Source: Actinoplanes sp. TFC3 (GTDB lineage Bacteria > Actinomycetota > Actinomycetes > Mycobacteriales > Micromonosporaceae). Taken from it: a stretch of 64,000 bases of DNA. A program made the translations under genes and the position numbers. Position 1 is the stretch's first letter. Each line of letters begins with the position of its first letter. The stretch is taken from contig NZ_LOJP01000001.1 of assembly GCF_001553785.1 (NCBI RefSeq), positions 3,682,273 to 3,746,272 of the forward strand, given 5' to 3'. The notes below the pieces were generated by a model, which saw only the letters and a list, made by a program, of their open reading frames with translations, searched no databases and was not told the DNA's origin. Below are positions 1 to 7,852 of the stretch, in pieces.

Positions 1-1757
1 GTGAACAGCCCGGACAGATCGCCGGGCGGGATGCCGATGCCGGTGTCGGTGACCGTGAGCACCGCCTTGCCGGCGTCCACGGCCACGCGGTAGGTGGCGT
101 GCCCGCCCGCGCCGGTGAACTTCATCGCGTTGTCGAACAGGTTGCGCAGGGCTCGTTCCAGGCGGCGGGGGTCGCCGAGCACCCAGGCCGGTGCGGTGCT
201 GCCGGTCAGGGTTATGTCGCGGCCCTCGGCCACCGGCACGAACTCGGTGTGCAGGGCGGTCACCACGGCGGCCAGGTCCACCGGCACCGGCTCGGCCAGC
301 GGGCTCCGGCCGATGGTGCCGCTGGCCTTGTCCAGCAGCAGCAGGTCGGCAACCGTGGCTTGCAGGCGGTGGGCGTTGCGCAGGATCGCCGATACGCCGC
401 GCTGCTGCATCGCGCTCAGTTCGCCGCCGTCGCCGTCGCTGAGCATCTCGGTGTAGCCCAGGATGCTGGTCAGCGGGGTGCGCAGCTCGTGCGTCACGGT
501 CGACACGAACACGTCCTTGCGCTCGTCGAGGGCACGCAGCTCGCCGATCAGCCGGGTCTGGCGGTCGTGCAGGCGGCGCTGGCGCACGGCGTGGTCGATC
601 TCGCGGGCCAGCGTGACCAGCAGGCGGCGGTCGTCGTCGCTCCACGGCCGGTCGTCGTGGCGGGCCACGTACAGCAGCCCCGGCGGGCATTCGCTATCAC
701 CGGGCAGGGGCACTGCGACCGCGCCCTGCACGTGCGGCACGATCTGGAAGGTGCCGGGTTCGCCGGCAAGAACATCGTGGACGGTACGCTCGGACAGCGA
801 CGGCACCGTCTGTGGCCAGCGCGCACTCAGGCTGCGCGTGGCGTCCAGGCTGACCCGCCCGTGCACCGCGCCGGCCCCGAGCGCCTCACCGATCATGGCC
901 GCCACCCGCCGCCCCGTCGCACCCGGGTCACCCGCGTCGCGCAGCGCGACGGCCACGGCCTGGCGCAGGTCGGTGCGCAGCAGCCGGGCCCGGTCGGCGG
1001 TGTGCAGGCGCTCGGTCTCGGCGGCCAGGTGGTTGAGGGTGCCGATCACCGAGCGAAGTTCGGCTGGCCCGGCGGGCACCGCGCGCGCCGACAACTCGCC
1101 CGCGGCGAGGCGCTGCAGGGTGCGCCGGATGTGGTCCAGCGGCGCCAGCAGCATCCGGCGGCTCCACAGGGCCAGCAGCATGGTCGCGACGAGCAGGAGG
1201 ACGCCCAGTGATTCGAACATCACCTCGGACAGGCGCTGCTCGCGGCGGCCGGCGGCGGCGGTGCGCGTCTGCAGGGCCTGGATGGCGTTGTCGACGGCGG
1301 CGTTGTCGGCGCGGATGCGGTCGAACAGGTCCTTGCCGCGGCGGGTCAGCGGGTACTCCGGGTCGGCCACCCCGGCGTTGACGATCGGGGTGGCGTAGGA
1401 GTACAGCCATTGCGACGCCGCCGTGCGTTCCTGCTTGAGCAGCCGCAGCACCTCGGGATCGGAGCTCTGGGTGGCCACCCGGTCGAAGGCGGTGAACGCG
1501 CCGACGCGGCCTTTGTCGTACGGCTCCAGGAAGTCCTTGTGCCCGGTCAGCTGGAACCCCCGCACCCCGGTCTCTGCGTCGGTCATGTGCTGCAGCGCCG
1601 CGACGTTGGCGTCGTGCGCTTCCTCCAGGCGCTGCGCCCGCGCGGTCCGGCGTTCCTGCATGCGGTCGCCGGCCACCACCTGGGTGACGACGTAGCCGAG
1701 GAACAGCAGGATCAGGACGACGAAACCGGCGTGCAGCCGGCGCCCAACCGAGCCCAC
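1..1757 (-). CDS. Sensor histidine kinase, CHASE3-HAMP-GAF-HisKA-HATPase (3' end outside window)
   Basis: Membrane sensor kinase that would autophosphorylate on His and pass phosphate to an unseen response regulator. The reading frame starts at GTG 1757, six bases after a GGAGG box, and stays open to the window edge (about 585 codons). Visible order: a first membrane helix near residues 10-27, a CHASE3-like extracellular region, a second helix near 180-200, HAMP, a GAF domain, then the H-box VTHELRTPL near residue 420, an N-box (LFDNAMKF) and the G1 motif DTGIGIP just before the edge. The last part of the ATPase domain is missing from the window. The start overlaps the stop of the kinase upstream (1759-3381), so the two are translationally coupled. 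No response regulator is next to them here. Cognate signal unknown. Confidence 0.85.
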   Translation of the reverse strand, partial: MGSVGRRLHAGFVVLILLFLGYVVTQVVAGDRMQERRTARAQRLEEAHDANVAALQHMTDAETGVRGFQLTGHKDFLEPYDKGRVGAFTAFDRVATQSSDPEVLRLLKQERTAASQWLYSYATPIVNAGVADPEYPLTRRGKDLFDRIRADNAAVDNAIQALQTRTAAAGRREQRLSEVMFESLGVLLLVATMLLALWSRRMLLAPLDHIRRTLQRLAAGELSARAVPAGPAELRSVIGTLNHLAAETERLHTADRARLLRTDLRQAVAVALRDAGDPGATGRRVAAMIGEALGAGAVHGRVSLDATRSLSARWPQTVPSLSERTVHDVLAGEPGTFQIVPHVQGAVAVPLPGDSECPPGLLYVARHDDRPWSDDDRRLLVTLAREIDHAVRQRRLHDRQTRLIGELRALDERKDVFVSTVTHELRTPLTSILGYTEMLSDGDGGELSAMQQRGVSAILRNAHRLQATVADLLLLDKASGTIGRSPLAEPVPVDLAAVVTALHTEFVPVAEGRDITLTGSTAPAWVLGDPRRLERALRNLFDNAMKFTGAGGHATYRVAVDAGKAVLTVTDTGIGIPPGDLSGLF

Positions 1758-1758
1758 C

Positions 1759-3381
1759 TCATGCCTCCGACACCGGGGCGTCGGGGACGGTGAAGGCGAC
1801 GGTGGTACCGCCGCCGGGCGCCTCGGTGGCCCAGATCCGGCCGCCGTGGCGTTCCACGATGCGCTGGCAGGTCGACAGTCCGACGCCGTAGCCGGGCTGG
1901 TCGCCGTCGATCTGGGTGAACATGTCGAACACCCGCTGACGCTCCGGCTTGGGGATGCCGATGCCGTTGTCGGTGACCGTGACCAGCCAGCCGCCGGTGG
2001 TCGCCTCGGCCGCCACGCTGATGCGGCACGGGCGGCCGGGATGGCGGTACTTGACCGCGTTGCCGATGAGGTTCTGCAGTAGCTGGCGGATCAGCGTCGG
2101 GTCCACCGCGAGAACCGGCAGCCCGGACGCGACGCTGACCTCGGCCCCGGCGTCGCGCACGGTGTCCCGCAGGTCCATCAGCGCCTGGTCGGCCACCTCA
2201 CCGAGGTCGGCCTTGGCCCGGCGGCACGGCGTGGAACCGGCCCGCGCGTAGTCCAGCAGCGCCTCGATCAGGCCCTGCACCCGGCCCACCGCACGCCCGG
2301 CCGAGGAGATCCACTTGAGCGCCTGATCGTCCAGGTCGTCGCGGTAGTTGTCGGCAAGCAGCTCCAGGTATCCGCTGATCACGGCCAGCGGGGCGGCGAG
2401 GTCGTGGCTGACCACGCCGGCGAACTGCTCGAGTTCCTGGTTCGAGCGGCGCAGCTCGATCAGGGCCCGCTCCAGGGCCTCGCGGCGCTGGCGGTCCGCA
2501 CTCACGTCGGTCATCGCGACCACCGCGCCCAGCGCCTGCCCGTCCGCCCCGGTCAGCGCGCGCCCGTCGGCCACCACGTGCACCGGGCGGCGCCCCTGCG
2601 GCTGAATGATCATCTCGGCGTTGCGTACGGTGCCGCCCCGCAGCGCGCGCAGCAGCGGAATCTCGTCCTCCGGCAGCGGCGTGGTCCCGTCGGTGCGAAA
2701 CAGCCGGTAGCGGCTGGAGAAGTCGCCCGGATCGATCGAGGGGTCGGCGTCGAGGCCGTGCCAGTCGCGGCTGGCCCGGTTGAACAGGGTGAGGTGCCCG
2801 GAGGGGTCGGCGGCGGCCACAGCCACGTCGATGGTCTCCAGCACCGCGTCGGTGAACTGCTGGCGCGCGTCGGCCTCGAGGAAGAGCCGGGCGTTGATCC
2901 GCGACTGCCGGCGGCGCTCGAACAACGCGAGGATCACCTGCGCCAGATCTTTGAGCCGCTCGATCTGCCCGTCGCTGAGCTCACGCGGCTGCGAGTCGAA
3001 CACGCACAGCGTGCCCAGCGCGTGGCCCTTGGGTGTGATCAGCGGCGCGGAGGCGTAGAAGCGCACGTCGGCGAGCAGCCCGGTCACCCACGGGTTGGCC
3101 TGGTACGTGGGGTCCTGGCTCGCATCGCGGGTGTAGGCCACCTTGCCGCTCTCGAACCGGATCGCGCACATGGAATCCGAGCGCGCCGAGATGCCGCCGT
3201 CGAACCCGGTGGTCGTCAACTGGCACTGGCGCTTCTCGTCGATCAGGTTCAGCGTCGCGGTGGGCACCCCGGCCACCATCGCGGCGACCCGCACCACGGC
3301 CGCGAGTTCGTCGTCGGCAGGCGCGTCGAGCAGGTGGTACTCATGCAGCGCCGCGAGTCGCTCTGCCTCCCGCTCATCCAC
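1759..3381 (-). CDS. Cytoplasmic sensor histidine kinase, GAF-PAS-HisKA-HATPase
   Basis: A 540-residue soluble histidine kinase without membrane segments. The N-terminal GAF domain (about residues 20-160) contains a run of the type seen in GAF domains that precede kinases (NLIDEKRQCQ, then LGTLCVFD), followed by a PAS domain (about 175-290), a coiled linker, a HisKA domain with phospho-acceptor His326 in FAGVVSHDLAAPL, and a HATPase domain with N-box LIGNAVKYR and G1 motif DNGIGIP. The family resembles phytochrome-like or light/redox GAF kinases, but I see no certain chromophore Cys-His site. GTG 3381 fits the start of the conserved GAF region. It is followed directly by the CHASE3 kinase, giving a tandem kinase pair with no response regulator in view. 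Confidence 0.85.
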   Translation of the reverse strand: MDEREAERLAALHEYHLLDAPADDELAAVVRVAAMVAGVPTATLNLIDEKRQCQLTTTGFDGGISARSDSMCAIRFESGKVAYTRDASQDPTYQANPWVTGLLADVRFYASAPLITPKGHALGTLCVFDSQPRELSDGQIERLKDLAQVILALFERRRQSRINARLFLEADARQQFTDAVLETIDVAVAAADPSGHLTLFNRASRDWHGLDADPSIDPGDFSSRYRLFRTDGTTPLPEDEIPLLRALRGGTVRNAEMIIQPQGRRPVHVVADGRALTGADGQALGAVVAMTDVSADRQRREALERALIELRRSNQELEQFAGVVSHDLAAPLAVISGYLELLADNYRDDLDDQALKWISSAGRAVGRVQGLIEALLDYARAGSTPCRRAKADLGEVADQALMDLRDTVRDAGAEVSVASGLPVLAVDPTLIRQLLQNLIGNAVKYRHPGRPCRISVAAEATTGGWLVTVTDNGIGIPKPERQRVFDMFTQIDGDQPGYGVGLSTCQRIVERHGGRIWATEAPGGGTTVAFTVPDAPVSEA

Positions 3382-3573
3382 ATGACCTATTTCGGCACGG
3401 TGCGCCCCAATCTGAACCTGTGAGCTCCCTGAAGGTCGTTATCCATTCGTTACCTTCGACCGACGACCACTTGTGGTGATCGTCACACGGTGGCTTGCCA
3501 GGCGAAATCCGCACTATGCCAGAATTGCCAAGCGCCGATGTAACGCTGGGTAGTTCGATCTTGTTTCGGGAAC

Positions 3574-3618
3574 GTTACCGGCCGGTAGCGCAGGCCCTTG
3601 TTCCTACTGGCGGGTAGG
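3574..3618. promoter_or_regulatory. Two tandem palindromic operators before the DUF6230 gene
   Basis: The 300-base gap 3382-3681 holds no gene. It contains two related inverted repeats with centres 29 bases apart: GTTACCGGCCGGTAGC (3574-3589) and CCTACTGGCGGGTAGG (3603-3618), sharing the core TACYGGCSGGTA. A weaker resemblance lies at 3541-3553. Palindromes of this kind are typical TetR-family operators. They sit 64-108 bases before the GTG start of the DUF6230 gene. The regulator is not identifiable from the window. Confidence 0.5.
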
Positions 3619-3681
3619 AGCAACATTTCCCGCACATCGCCGCCGCTGTCGCGCGCCGGCGCAGAGCCGGGAGGAAAATCG

Positions 3682-4311
3682 GTGGAGCAAGAGCAAGGCG
3701 ATCCGGCGTACGGTCGCACGAACTGGCGCCGCTTCGCGGTAGCCACGGCGGTACCCGGGGCGGTGATCGCCGGCCTGGTCATCGGGATGGCCAACGGGGC
3801 GTTCGCGGCCTCGTTCGCGGTGTCCGGCAAGTCGTTCAAGATCTCCGCCGACCAGCTCGACGGCACCGGCTTCTCGCAGTACGGCGGCACCGTGGAGACC
3901 GTCGACGGCAAGCAGATCCCGGTCGCCATCTCCGGCATCAAGAGCGGGGACCTGACCAACCTGTGCCAATCGGTACGCGTACCCGGTGCCCCGGTGTCGC
4001 TGACCATCCGGGCCGGGCGCGAGGCCGGCAAGCCCGCCAGCGCCACCGACCTGCTGATCGGCGTCAGCGAGCTCAGCGGTGATGCCACGTTCACCAACAT
4101 CAACATCGGTCAGGACGCCTCCACGCTGGGCAAGGGTGGCAAGGCGGCGCACGGCGAGGCCGGCATGTTCGGTCAGGAAGCCGACCACGTCGTCATCGAC
4201 GGCCTGCGCCAGACGGCGGTGTCCACGACCGCCGGCACGTTCACCCTCAACGGGCTCAACCTCAAGATCAACCTGCCGGGCTCGAACGGCCAGCCCGCGG
4301 AGTGCTTCTGA
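3682..4311 (+). CDS. DUF6230 family protein with N-terminal membrane helix
   Basis: A 209-residue protein of the actinobacterial DUF6230 family. After a short polar N-terminus (MEQEQGDPAYGRTNWRRF) there is one hydrophobic segment (about residues 18-43, VATAVPGAVIAGLVIGMANG) that can act as a signal or anchor. A beta-rich domain rich in Gly, Thr and Ser follows, with a single pair of cysteines (LCQSV and the terminal ECF). Function is unknown; older annotations of relatives were often non-specific. I chose GTG 3682 because it follows a GGGAGGAAAA ribosome site; the open frame extends upstream to 3598 without support. The next gene encodes DUF6114, the usual partner of this family, so the two probably form an envelope unit. 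Confidence 0.8.
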   Translation: MEQEQGDPAYGRTNWRRFAVATAVPGAVIAGLVIGMANGAFAASFAVSGKSFKISADQLDGTGFSQYGGTVETVDGKQIPVAISGIKSGDLTNLCQSVRVPGAPVSLTIRAGREAGKPASATDLLIGVSELSGDATFTNINIGQDASTLGKGGKAAHGEAGMFGQEADHVVIDGLRQTAVSTTAGTFTLNGLNLKINLPGSNGQPAECF

Positions 4312-4320
4312 TGCACGCGT

Positions 4321-4352
4321 GCGGCCCGCAGCCCGGCAAGGTTGCGGGCCGC
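4321..4352 (+). terminator. Intercistronic hairpin between DUF6230 and DUF6114 genes
   Basis: A perfect 10-bp inverted repeat, GCGGCCCGCA (4321-4330) and TGCGGGCCGC (4343-4352), encloses a 12-base loop. It starts nine bases after the DUF6230 stop and ends 29 bases before the DUF6114 start. It has no U-tract, so it may be a partial terminator or a stabilising/processing hairpin that lowers expression of the downstream gene relative to the upstream one. Confidence 0.55.
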
Positions 4353-4381
4353 TGCGCGTGCGGTCCACGGAAAGGACGTAC

Positions 4382-5908
4382 GTGAAGATCACCTGGGCGG
4401 GCTTCCGCCGGTGGCGGCGCACCCGGCCGTTCTGGGGCGGGCTCCTGCTGCTGCTCGCGGGTCTGGAGCTGTTCGCCAGCGCCAACCAGACGATCGGCGA
4501 CCTCGAAGTGCACTTCGGGCCCGAGGGCTTCCTGTCGTACCTGCTGCCGGTGCTGCTGGTGCTCAGTGGGGTGCTGACCTGGGTGACGCCCGCGCAACGG
4601 CTGTTCTACGGCATCCTCGGCCTGCTGACCGCTGTGTACTCGCTGATCGGGCTCAACTTCGGCGGCTTCGTGCTCGGCATGCTGCTCGGCATCCTCGGCG
4701 GTGCGCTGGTGCTGGCCTGGGCGCCACGCCGCACTCCCCCGCCCACGGCCCCGGCCGCCGCCGCTGACGCCAGTCACGACAGCGACAAGCCGGTCGCCTC
4801 GCACCTGCCCTACGGCGCTCCCCAGCAGTCGTCCCCGGAGATCGTTCCCGGTCTGCAGCCGGGCGTCGGCGACACGCAGGAGATCAAGACCGCAAAACCG
4901 GTGCACCGTAAGGCCTTCGTGCTGGTGTTCGTGCCGCTCGCGGTGACCGCTGCGGTGCTGCTGGCCGGCGCCCGGGTTCCGGCCAGCGCCGACGAGAAGT
5001 GCCCGGAGGGGCTGCCGTCGCGCTCGGCCGGCGCCGCGCCGCCCCGGGCCAGGAAACTGGCCTCCCCCAAGGTCACCCACAAGACCCCGGCGGCCAAGAA
5101 CCCGAACGCGGCGCCGCGCACCACCTCGCCCACCCCTTCCCCGCCGGACTCGTCCGATGACGCCGAGGAGGGCGACGCAAGCCCCGGCACCTCCGCAGGA
5201 TCCCTGGCCGATGGCCTGCACGACCTCGTTGACGGCGTCACCGGCATCATCGAGGGCCCCGGCCCGTCATCCCCGGCCTCCGCCGGCCCGTCCCCCTCCG
5301 TCTCCGCCGCGCCGGTTCCGTCCGAGCCTTCGGCACCGCCGTCGACCGCGCCGTCGACCGCGCCGTCCGCCGGGCAGCCGTCGTCCTCGGTCCAGCCGCC
5401 GTCGTCACCGCCGTCCGCCCAGCCGTCCCCCTCGGCCGGCACCGATGGCATCCCCTGCCTCGGCCCGCGGGTGTTCAAGCAGGCCGGCGCCGACGACGTA
5501 CCGATGGTCGCGGTCAAACCCGCAGTCCTCGAAACCGACAAGCTCACCCTGTACGACTCCACCTACGACGGGGTGGTCGACCTGCGGACGGCAACCGGCA
5601 CCATGGCGGCGTTGAAGTTCAGCATGAACAAGGCGGTGAACGAGCCGTTCAAGCTCAGCGTTGCCGAGGCCGGGGCGCACACCACGCTGATCACCAGCAA
5701 GAAGCTGGTCACCGACGGCACCGTGCGCTTCTACACCCCGAAGATGCAGGGCAAGTTGTTCGGCGTGATCCCGGTGACGTTCACCCCGCAGCAGCCGCCG
5801 CCGCTGACCTTGCCGGTGCTGTGGTTCACCGATGTGCGCATCGACCTGGCATTCATCCGCTGCGACGCGCTGAACGCGGACCCGCTGGACCTCTCCGAAA
5901 AGGCATGA
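4382..5908 (+). CDS. DUF6114 membrane protein with long Pro/Ser linker and extra C-terminal domain
   Basis: A 508-residue protein. Residues 1-115 are the DUF6114 region with several membrane helices (FWGGLLLLLAGLELF, YLLPVLLVLSGVL, YSLIGLNFGGFVLGMLLGILGGALVLAW). A cytoplasmic-looking stretch follows, then another helix (KAFVLVFVPLAVTAAVLLAGA), a long Ala/Pro/Ser-rich linker, and a beta-rich C-terminal domain of about 150 residues starting near LGPRVFKQAGADDVP. Usual DUF6114 proteins end soon after the membrane part, so the linker and C-terminal domain look like an addition. GTG 4382 is preceded by AAAGGA; an upstream open frame to 4079 overlaps the DUF6230 gene and is not used. Function unknown; probably works with the DUF6230 protein in the envelope. 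Confidence 0.75.
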   Translation: MKITWAGFRRWRRTRPFWGGLLLLLAGLELFASANQTIGDLEVHFGPEGFLSYLLPVLLVLSGVLTWVTPAQRLFYGILGLLTAVYSLIGLNFGGFVLGMLLGILGGALVLAWAPRRTPPPTAPAAAADASHDSDKPVASHLPYGAPQQSSPEIVPGLQPGVGDTQEIKTAKPVHRKAFVLVFVPLAVTAAVLLAGARVPASADEKCPEGLPSRSAGAAPPRARKLASPKVTHKTPAAKNPNAAPRTTSPTPSPPDSSDDAEEGDASPGTSAGSLADGLHDLVDGVTGIIEGPGPSSPASAGPSPSVSAAPVPSEPSAPPSTAPSTAPSAGQPSSSVQPPSSPPSAQPSPSAGTDGIPCLGPRVFKQAGADDVPMVAVKPAVLETDKLTLYDSTYDGVVDLRTATGTMAALKFSMNKAVNEPFKLSVAEAGAHTTLITSKKLVTDGTVRFYTPKMQGKLFGVIPVTFTPQQPPPLTLPVLWFTDVRIDLAFIRCDALNADPLDLSEKA

Positions 5909-5921
5909 CCCGGGTGGGCAC

Positions 5922-5927
5922 TACAGT
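5922..5927 (+). promoter_or_regulatory. Leaderless -10 box (TACAGT) for the MscS gene
   Basis: TACAGT ends seven bases before GTG 5934 and no ribosome site is present, the arrangement typical of leaderless actinobacterial transcripts. It separates this gene from the DUF6114 gene only 25 bases upstream. Confidence 0.45.
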
Positions 5928-5933
5928 GCGGGC

Positions 5934-6626
5934 GTGAACTCACTGCGGTTGCTGGAGCAGCACGTACGACCGGACTTCCGCAAGGCCGTGGCCTTCGGCC
6001 TGCTCGCCCTCGCCGCGTTGATCACCGGCACTCAGGTCGGTGGGGTCACCTCCCCGTCACTGCGCTCACGGCTGATCGCCTACGGCTGCGCGCTGGTCAT
6101 CGCCGTCGCCGGGTTCATCGCCAGCCGCACCGCCGCCCGCGAGGTGCACCGGGTCTCGCTGGCCCGCGCGGGCACCTCGGCGGCCAGCCCGCTGCGGCTG
6201 ATGACGCTGCTCGGCGGTTACCTGCTCACCCTGTTCACCGTGCTGGACATGGTGGGCGTCGGGCTCGAACGTTTCCTGGTCGGCGGCGCGGTCACCGGCG
6301 TCATCCTGGGCCTGGCCGCGCAGCCGGTGCTGGGCAACCTGTTCGCAGGCCTGGTGCTGATGTTCGCCCGCCCGTACGTGCCGGGTCAGCAGATCCGGGT
6401 CATGTCGGGGGCGATCAACGGCCTGCTGACCGGGGTGATCGTCTCCGCCGGGCTGCTCTACACCGTGCTGGACACCGAGGACGGCCCGCTCAACATCCCC
6501 AACTCGGTGCTCATGGGTTCGGCCGTCGGACCCGCGCCGGTCGAGTCCGACCCGGAACCCGAGCAGGAGCCGGCCGCACCGGACTCCCCGCCGCCGGCCG
6601 GGGCCGCTGCAGCAGCCGTCGCTTAG
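5934..6626 (+). CDS. Small MscS-family mechanosensitive channel
   Basis: A 230-residue membrane protein. It has N-terminal helices (AVAFGLLALAALITG, LIAYGCALVIAVAGFIAS), a third helix (LRLMTLLGGYLLTLFTVLDMVGV), and then the MscS pore-lining helix and beta entry (LVGGAVTGVILGLAAQPVLGNLFAGLVLMFARPYVPGQQI), which is the signature of the family. The beta domain that follows is short and the usual large alpha/beta vestibule is absent. The protein ends in an acidic Pro/Ala tail (about residues 200-230). It would release osmolytes on membrane tension. Its stop overlaps the stop of the converging DUF1992 gene by four bases. Confidence 0.85.
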   Translation: MNSLRLLEQHVRPDFRKAVAFGLLALAALITGTQVGGVTSPSLRSRLIAYGCALVIAVAGFIASRTAAREVHRVSLARAGTSAASPLRLMTLLGGYLLTLFTVLDMVGVGLERFLVGGAVTGVILGLAAQPVLGNLFAGLVLMFARPYVPGQQIRVMSGAINGLLTGVIVSAGLLYTVLDTEDGPLNIPNSVLMGSAVGPAPVESDPEPEQEPAAPDSPPPAGAAAAAVA

Positions 6627-7015
6627 GAGCGCCGGCGGCGTTCCCGCCAGCCGCGTACCACCTTGTCGGCGTCGAGCGGGGGCAGGAGCACCGGCGGGCC
6701 GTCGAGCAGCCCGGCGCGAGCCTTGCGCAGTTGCTCGTTCAAGGCTGCGACGTAGGAGCGTACCTCTTGCTCGGTGTGCCGTTTGTCGATGGTTTCCTGC
6801 AGGTCCTCGGCCTCGCGGCGCACGGCCAGGGTGGGTGGCAGCGCCCCGGCGCTCGCCCCCTCACGGCGCAGCCAGTCCTGAACCCACCAGTCCTCGGTGT
6901 ACTCCTGGCCGTGGTCGCTCAGCGGCTTGCCGGTGCCGGGCAGATCGTCGAACTGCCCCTGCTCCTGGGCCTCCCGGATCTTGCGGTCGATGTGCGATTC
7001 GTACCAGTACGCCAT
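6623..7015 (-). CDS. DUF1992 (DnaJ homologue C28-like) domain protein
   Basis: A 130-residue soluble protein matching the DUF1992 family: it begins with the characteristic WYESHIDRKIREAQEQGQFDDLPGTGKPL-type segment (residues 4-33), followed by a helical region rich in charged residues and a basic tail (RGWRERRRRS). The biochemical role is unknown. Bacterial members are small stand-alone proteins, while eukaryotic relatives carry a J domain. It lies four bases after the PEP-mutase-like gene and is probably the last gene of that leftward transcript. Confidence 0.85.
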   Translation of the reverse strand: MAYWYESHIDRKIREAQEQGQFDDLPGTGKPLSDHGQEYTEDWWVQDWLRREGASAGALPPTLAVRREAEDLQETIDKRHTEQEVRSYVAALNEQLRKARAGLLDGPPVLLPPLDADKVVRGWRERRRRS

Positions 7016-7018
7016 GAC

Positions 7019-7801
7019 TCAGTCTCCATCGGGCGCCAGCCCGTTGATCTGGTGGTAACCGGGCAGCCCACCGGGCGCCGGCTCGCCGCGCACCACCGCT
7101 CGGGCGAGGGTGACCGCCGCGTCCAGCGCCGCCCGGAACAGTAGCGAGCCGGTGCTCACCCGGGCCACCCCCAGATCGGCCAGCCGCGGCACGGTCATCC
7201 CCGGCAGCAGCAGGACGTTGAGCGGCGCCTCGATCTCGCGGGCCACCGTGCGGATCCGGTCGGCGCCGTTGAGCCCCGGGACGAACACCCCGTCCGCGCC
7301 CGCCGCCACATAGGTCTCCAGCCGTGACAGGGTCACGTGCAGCGGCGGCGGTTCCCCGTCGGCGAGCCAGTGGGTGTCCGTGCGCGCGTTCACGAACAGC
7401 CCCGGCACCTGCGCTTTCACCGCGCTGATCAGCTCGGCGTGCGCAGCCACCGGGACCATCGAGCCGTCGGCGCGCCCGTCCTCGATGTTGACCCCGGCCG
7501 CGCCCGCCTCGGCGAGTTCGGCGCACAGATCCGCCACGTCGTCCGGGTCGCCACCGAAGCCGCCCTCGATGTCCACGGTGAGCAGCACGGGCAGCGGCGC
7601 GAGCCGGCGGACCAGCGCGATCGTCTCGGCCCGCCCGAGGCCCTGAGCGTCGGGCAGCCCGTGCGCGGCGGCCACACCCAGGCTGGTGGTGCCGACCGCC
7701 GCGAAGCCGGCCGAGACCAGAATTGCCGCGGAGGCGACGTCCCAGGCGTTGGGCAGCACGAGCGGGTCGCCGGCGCGGTGCAAGGCAAAAAAATCGGCCA
7801 T
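7019..7801 (-). CDS. Isocitrate lyase / PEP mutase family protein
   Basis: A 260-residue TIM-barrel protein of the isocitrate lyase/phosphoenolpyruvate mutase superfamily. Family landmarks are LPNAWDVASA near the N-terminus, VDIEGGFGG with the metal-binding acidic residues, GVNIEDG, and NARTD. The KKCGH-type catalytic loop of true isocitrate and methylisocitrate lyases is not present, so it is more likely a PEP-mutase-like or oxaloacetate/carboxyvinyl-phosphonate-type enzyme whose substrate cannot be told from sequence. It follows the D-serine dehydratase-like pseudogene and precedes DUF1992. Confidence 0.8.
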   Translation of the reverse strand: MADFFALHRAGDPLVLPNAWDVASAAILVSAGFAAVGTTSLGVAAAHGLPDAQGLGRAETIALVRRLAPLPVLLTVDIEGGFGGDPDDVADLCAELAEAGAAGVNIEDGRADGSMVPVAAHAELISAVKAQVPGLFVNARTDTHWLADGEPPPLHVTLSRLETYVAAGADGVFVPGLNGADRIRTVAREIEAPLNVLLLPGMTVPRLADLGVARVSTGSLLFRAALDAAVTLARAVVRGEPAPGGLPGYHQINGLAPDGD

Positions 7802-7852
7802 ACCGTCACCGTAGGCAGATCAGGCTTCGGTCCTCAACGAAGAGTTCCGCTC

